From positions 1 to 18,501 of the forward strand of contig PXTQ01000002.1 in the NCBI GenBank assembly GCA_003022505.1: a DNA stretch of 18,501 bases. The letters run 5' to 3'. Shown here one piece after another: positions 16,719-18,501 of the stretch (within the stretch, counting starts at the first letter, position 1; each line of letters starts with the position of its first letter). The notes beneath the pieces were generated by a model that was given only the letters and a program-made list of their open reading frames with translations, had not been told where the DNA came from and ran no database searches. Source of the stretch: Bacteroidetes bacterium QS_8_64_10 (GTDB taxonomy: Bacteria > Bacteroidota > Rhodothermia > Rhodothermales > Salinibacteraceae). A program made the position numbers and the translations under genes.

Positions 16719-16755
16719 TTTAGTTGCTGGTTGACGGTTGTTGGTTATTGGTCGA
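16719..16755 (-). repeat. AAC-periodic leader of the GlmU-like gene
   Basis: On the coding strand four AAC units lie at exact 7-base steps (ATAACCAACAACCGTCAACC, then AGCAAC), ending 10 bases before the ATG at 16715. The rest of the gap to the response regulator start (16756-16917) holds no recognisable gene or clear promoter. Confidence 0.6.
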
Positions 16756-16917
16756 TCAGGGGTGGCAAGGTCGTCTCTTCATTCTCAAAAGGGTTCTCGT
16801 TATCAAAAACCGCGCGCACCGCTTTGTTTAACGAAAGTTGCGCGTTTTGTGATACCTTCGGCGTCCAGTCGATTGGGTAGGACAGCACACGCGGGGATCT
16901 GTGGGCCAACATGCACG

Positions 16918-17155
16918 ATGGAACGACCCGACTCCGCCTCCGACCTGCCCGTCCTGATCGTCGAGGACGACCGCGACCTCACCGACCTGCTCGATATTCA
17001 CCTGAACGATCTGGGCTACGAGGCCGAGGTTGCCTTCGACGGCGAGACGGGACTGCAAAAAGATTCTGGAACTGCACGGCAGCACGCTGTCTGTCGAGAG
17101 CGCGCTTGGGCGCGGTACGACGTTCTCGTTCGCGCTGCCGGCGGCGCGAGCGTGA
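16918..17155 (+). pseudogene. Response regulator N-terminus joined out of frame to a histidine kinase C-terminus
   Basis: From ATG 16918 the frame reads VLIVEDDRDLTDLLDIHLND then LGYEAEVAFDGETGLQK, the first 40-odd residues of a receiver domain with the acidic pocket (EDD). The phosphoacceptor Asp, which should follow about 10 residues later, is missing. At about 17053-17062 (CTGCAAAAAG) the sequence becomes, one frame over, KKILELHGSTLSVES then ALGRGTTFSFALPAARA and TGA at 17153-17155. This is the G2-box end of a sensor kinase ATPase domain (usually G-L-x-I-x-K-K-I-x-E-L-H-G). So most of a response regulator and nearly all of a kinase are gone, fused at a sequence fitting both genes (LQKA and CKKI). 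The receiver frame stays open by chance to 17529, so an automatic caller could report a false 203-residue gene. Confidence 0.8.
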
Positions 17156-17301
17156 GGGACGCCGCGAGCGGCGTGATGCGTGAGGTTGCCTCATGGACGG
17201 CTGACCGCAGTTCTCCCTTCGCCTTTCGCCTGTTGCACGGGAACCGAGGCCTCTTCCCCAAACAAGCAATCTCCGATCCATCCAGGCCGGCAGAAACCCA
17301 C

Positions 17302-17376
17302 TTGAAGGCCCCAGGCGCCAACATTGTAACTAAAGCGCGGTCCCGTTTGACAGTGACAGTCCTTTTGTCGCATCAT
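17302..17376 (+). promoter_or_regulatory. Candidate promoter region for the asnA leader transcript
   Basis: Two possibilities. TTGACA at 17347-17352 is a perfect -35 box with CATCAT 18 bases later (17371-17376), but transcription would begin about 3 bases before the leader ATG (17386) and would exclude the AGGAG in front of it. Alternatively TTGAAG at 17302-17307 with TAACTA at 17327-17332 (spacer 19) would give a leader of about 45 bases including AGGAG. I cannot decide between them. Confidence 0.35.
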
Positions 17377-17385
17377 AGGAGCGTG

Positions 17386-17529
17386 ATGAGCACGGATCTC
17401 TACGTTGCTGCTGGACTCCACGGGTCGCTCGCGCTTCCCAACAACGGCGCGCGTGTGGCTAATGGCAGGAATAATAATTCCAATTCCAATCTGAATTGGA
17501 ATCTCCCTCCTGATGCCAGCGGGTCGTAG
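17386..17529 (+). CDS. Asparagine-rich leader peptide of asnA (attenuator peptide)
   Basis: A 47-codon frame starts at ATG 17386, preceded by AGGAG at 17377-17381, and stops at TAG 17527-17529. After an unremarkable first part (MSTDLYVAAGLHGSLALP; two AAC at 17440-17445) come the codons ANGRNNNSNSNLNWNLPPDA then SGS. In the 14 codons from 17461 to 17502, eight are Asn, all AAT, although this genome generally prefers AAC in its genes. The product needs no function of its own: the run works as a sensor, because ribosomes stall there when charged tRNA-Asn is scarce. The last codons before the stop (GCC AGC GGG) form one arm of an antiterminator. A GTG at 17455 is a possible later start. The next gene is asparagine synthetase, the expected target. 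Confidence 0.8.
   Translation: MSTDLYVAAGLHGSLALPNNGARVANGRNNNSNSNLNWNLPPDASGS
17477..17502 (+). promoter_or_regulatory. Hairpin formed by the Asn codons
   Basis: Bases 17477-17486 (ATTCCAATTC) and 17493-17502 (GAATTGGAAT) are perfect inverted copies around 6 bases; an alternative 8-bp register is 17483-17490 with 17495-17502. The hairpin lies wholly inside the asparagine codon run. It may act as the pause element of the attenuator or shield the control codons until a ribosome arrives. Confidence 0.6.
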
Positions 17530-17571
17530 CCGATCTGCTCACATTCTTTGCTGTTTTCGCAGCCCGCTGGC
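17515..17571 (+). promoter_or_regulatory. Antiterminator stem of the asnA leader
   Basis: GCCAGCGGG at 17515-17523, inside the last leader codons, pairs perfectly (9 bp) with CCCGCTGGC at 17563-17571, the left arm of the terminator. The two structures cannot coexist. A ribosome stalled on the Asn codons upstream leaves 17515-17523 free, so the antiterminator forms and asnA is transcribed. A ribosome that reaches the TAG at 17527 covers 17515-17523, and the terminator forms. Confidence 0.75.
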
Positions 17572-17591
17572 TCCGGTGCCGGCGGGCTTTT
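17561..17591 (+). terminator. Intrinsic terminator (attenuator) upstream of asnA
   Basis: A 10-bp stem joins AGCCCGCTGG (17561-17570) and CCGGCGGGCT (17579-17588) with one G-U pair and an 8-base loop, followed by TTTT at 17588-17591 and then CTCGTTT. The stem is strong and GC-rich; the T run is short. It lies 31 bases after the leader stop and 62 bases before the asnA ATG on the same strand, so it only makes sense as a regulated terminator. Confidence 0.8.
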
Positions 17592-17633
17592 CTCGTTTGC
17601 CGGTGTCTGGGAGGCGGCGGTTCTTTTTCTCTC

Positions 17634-17653
17634 CTCAACCAACCAAACGAACC
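17634..17653 (+). repeat. Short AAC-rich leader of asnA
   Basis: Four AAC units at 4-5 base steps (CAACCAACCAAACGAACC) end next to the ATG at 17654. It is shorter and tighter than the other leaders, but again lacks a Shine-Dalgarno sequence and is G-poor. Confidence 0.45.
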
Positions 17654-18501
17654 ATGATAGCAACCCAACAAACTCCGATCCCGACCGACTACACACCGGC
17701 TCTCGACCGCATCGACACGCAGCGAGCTACGTTGCTTGCGAAGCGCACCTTCGAGGACGAGCTGATGCGTCGCTTCCAGCTCATCAAGGTCAGTTCGCCC
17801 ATCATCGTGAAGCGCGGCACCGGCATTCAGGACGACCTCGCCGGCACGCAGGAACCCGTCAGCTTCGAGGCGCAGTTCGGCGACGACGACTTCGAAATCG
17901 TGCACAGCCTCGCCAAGTGGAAGCGCGACCGTCTCGCGCGCTACGGCCTCGAACCCGGCCAGGGCCTCCTGACCGACATGCACGCGCTCCGCAAGGACGA
18001 AGAGGTGGACGAGATCCACAGCGTGTACGTGGACCAGTGGGACTGGGAGCGCGTCATCACCGACGAGCAGCGCTCCGTGGCCTTCCTCAAGGAAACCGTC
18101 CGGGAGATCTACAGCGCGCTGCGGCACACCGAAGCGCAACTCGCCGACGAGTTTCCCGCGCTCACGCCGCGCCTCACCGACGAGATTACGTTTCTCCACA
18201 CTGAGGATCTGGCCGAGCGGTACCCGTCGCTGGATCCGATGGAGCGTGAGGACCGGGCCGTTGAGGAACACGGCGCGATCTTCGTGCGCGGCATTGGGCA
18301 CGCGCTGGAGGCGAGCGGCCAACGCCACGACGCCCGCGCCGCCGACTACGACGACTGGTCCACGCTCGCCGGCGAAGACGGCAGGCCGGGTCTGAACGGC
18401 GACATCGTGGTGTGGGACGACGTGCGCGGCAAGGCGCTGGAGCTGTCCTCGATGGGCATCCGCGTGGACGCCGAGGCGCTGGAACGCCAGCTCAAGATCC
18501 T
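17654..18501 (+). CDS. asnA: Aspartate-ammonia ligase (asparagine synthetase A), C-terminus beyond the window
   Basis: AsnA makes asparagine from aspartate, ammonia and ATP, via aspartyl-AMP, in the cytoplasm; the fold is that of class II tRNA synthetases. From ATG 17654, 282 codons stay open to the edge; the family has about 330-345 residues, so roughly 50-60 are missing. Visible signatures: LLAKRTFEDELMRRFQLIKVSSPIIV, GTGIQDDLAGTQEPVSFEA, EIVHSLAKWKRDRLARYGL, GLLTDMHALRKDE, HSVYVDQWDWERVI, and NGDIVVWDDVRGKALELSSMGIRVD, all typical. No break is visible. Expression is very likely controlled by the leader peptide and attenuator upstream, so that the gene is read when asparagine, or charged tRNA-Asn, is low. 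Codons here use AAC for Asn, in contrast to the AAT-rich leader. Confidence 0.95.
   Translation, partial: MIATQQTPIPTDYTPALDRIDTQRATLLAKRTFEDELMRRFQLIKVSSPIIVKRGTGIQDDLAGTQEPVSFEAQFGDDDFEIVHSLAKWKRDRLARYGLEPGQGLLTDMHALRKDEEVDEIHSVYVDQWDWERVITDEQRSVAFLKETVREIYSALRHTEAQLADEFPALTPRLTDEITFLHTEDLAERYPSLDPMEREDRAVEEHGAIFVRGIGHALEASGQRHDARAADYDDWSTLAGEDGRPGLNGDIVVWDDVRGKALELSSMGIRVDAEALERQLKI

Noticed and set aside
15351..16880. 509-codon plus-strand open frame opposite the GlmU-like gene
   Set aside because: The minus-strand protein has full family conservation; the plus frame has low-complexity Arg/His/Val content without motifs.
17155..17190. GCCGC-GA-GCGGC hairpin after the kinase fragment as an intrinsic terminator
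   Set aside because: The loop is only two bases and no T run follows.
16738..17529. Single 263-codon plus-strand gene covering the regulator fragment and the leader peptide
   Set aside because: Only residues after ATG 16918 resemble a receiver domain, and these stop making sense at about 17060 where kinase sequence continues in another frame. The Asn-rich end has its own ATG and AGGAG.
17459..18328. 289-codon minus-strand open frame opposite asnA
   Set aside because: asnA on the plus strand carries all family signatures; the minus frame is a shadow and also overlaps the attenuator.

Overview
The window is GC-rich with an acidic proteome. It carries families common in the Bacteroidota/Rhodothermota: DUF2851, a rhomboid with a DUF6576-like tail, and the alternative GlmU-like sugar nucleotidyltransferase. 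A Salinibacter/Rhodothermus-type, possibly salt-adapted, bacterium is the best guess. This rests on gene content and composition only.

Left part (1-7.7 kb), mostly minus strand: the start of a small membrane protein; ispG of the MEP isoprenoid pathway, broken by an internal deletion; a membrane-anchored endonuclease/exonuclease/phosphatase-fold protein; and a rhomboid protease. On the plus strand are a SAM hydrolase-family gene with a frameshifted C-terminus and an IS1-like transposase remnant. DUF2851 and pyrF (UMP synthesis) follow on the minus strand.

Middle part (8.2-13.5 kb): glgE (maltosyltransferase of the trehalose-to-alpha-glucan pathway). Next comes a small, less GC-rich island with a CdiA-CT-like nuclease overlapped by an 80-residue partner gene that has a strong Shine-Dalgarno sequence, which looks like a toxin/immunity or toxin/antitoxin pair. 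A minus-strand pair follows: a lysine 2,3-aminomutase-family radical SAM enzyme with an altered substrate pocket, and a Ddl-like ATP-grasp ligase.

Right part (13.7-18.5 kb): a small acidic protein, an outer-membrane beta-barrel candidate, the GlmU-like enzyme, and a response regulator whose start is joined out of frame to the end of a histidine kinase. Last is asnA (ammonia-dependent asparagine synthetase), which runs off the window.

The most notable element lies in front of asnA. A 47-residue leader ORF holds eight AAT asparagine codons within fourteen codons. Its last codons can form a perfect 9-bp antiterminator with the left arm of an intrinsic terminator that stands between the leader and asnA. 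This is the full layout of ribosome-mediated transcription attenuation responding to asparagine.

A second window-wide theme is non-coding: tracts with AAC (or GAC) every 7-8 bases, ending just before start codons on the coding strand. Complementary GTT tracts often follow stop codons. A third theme is that three genes are broken by internal deletions at apparent microhomologies, which may be biological or an assembly artefact.
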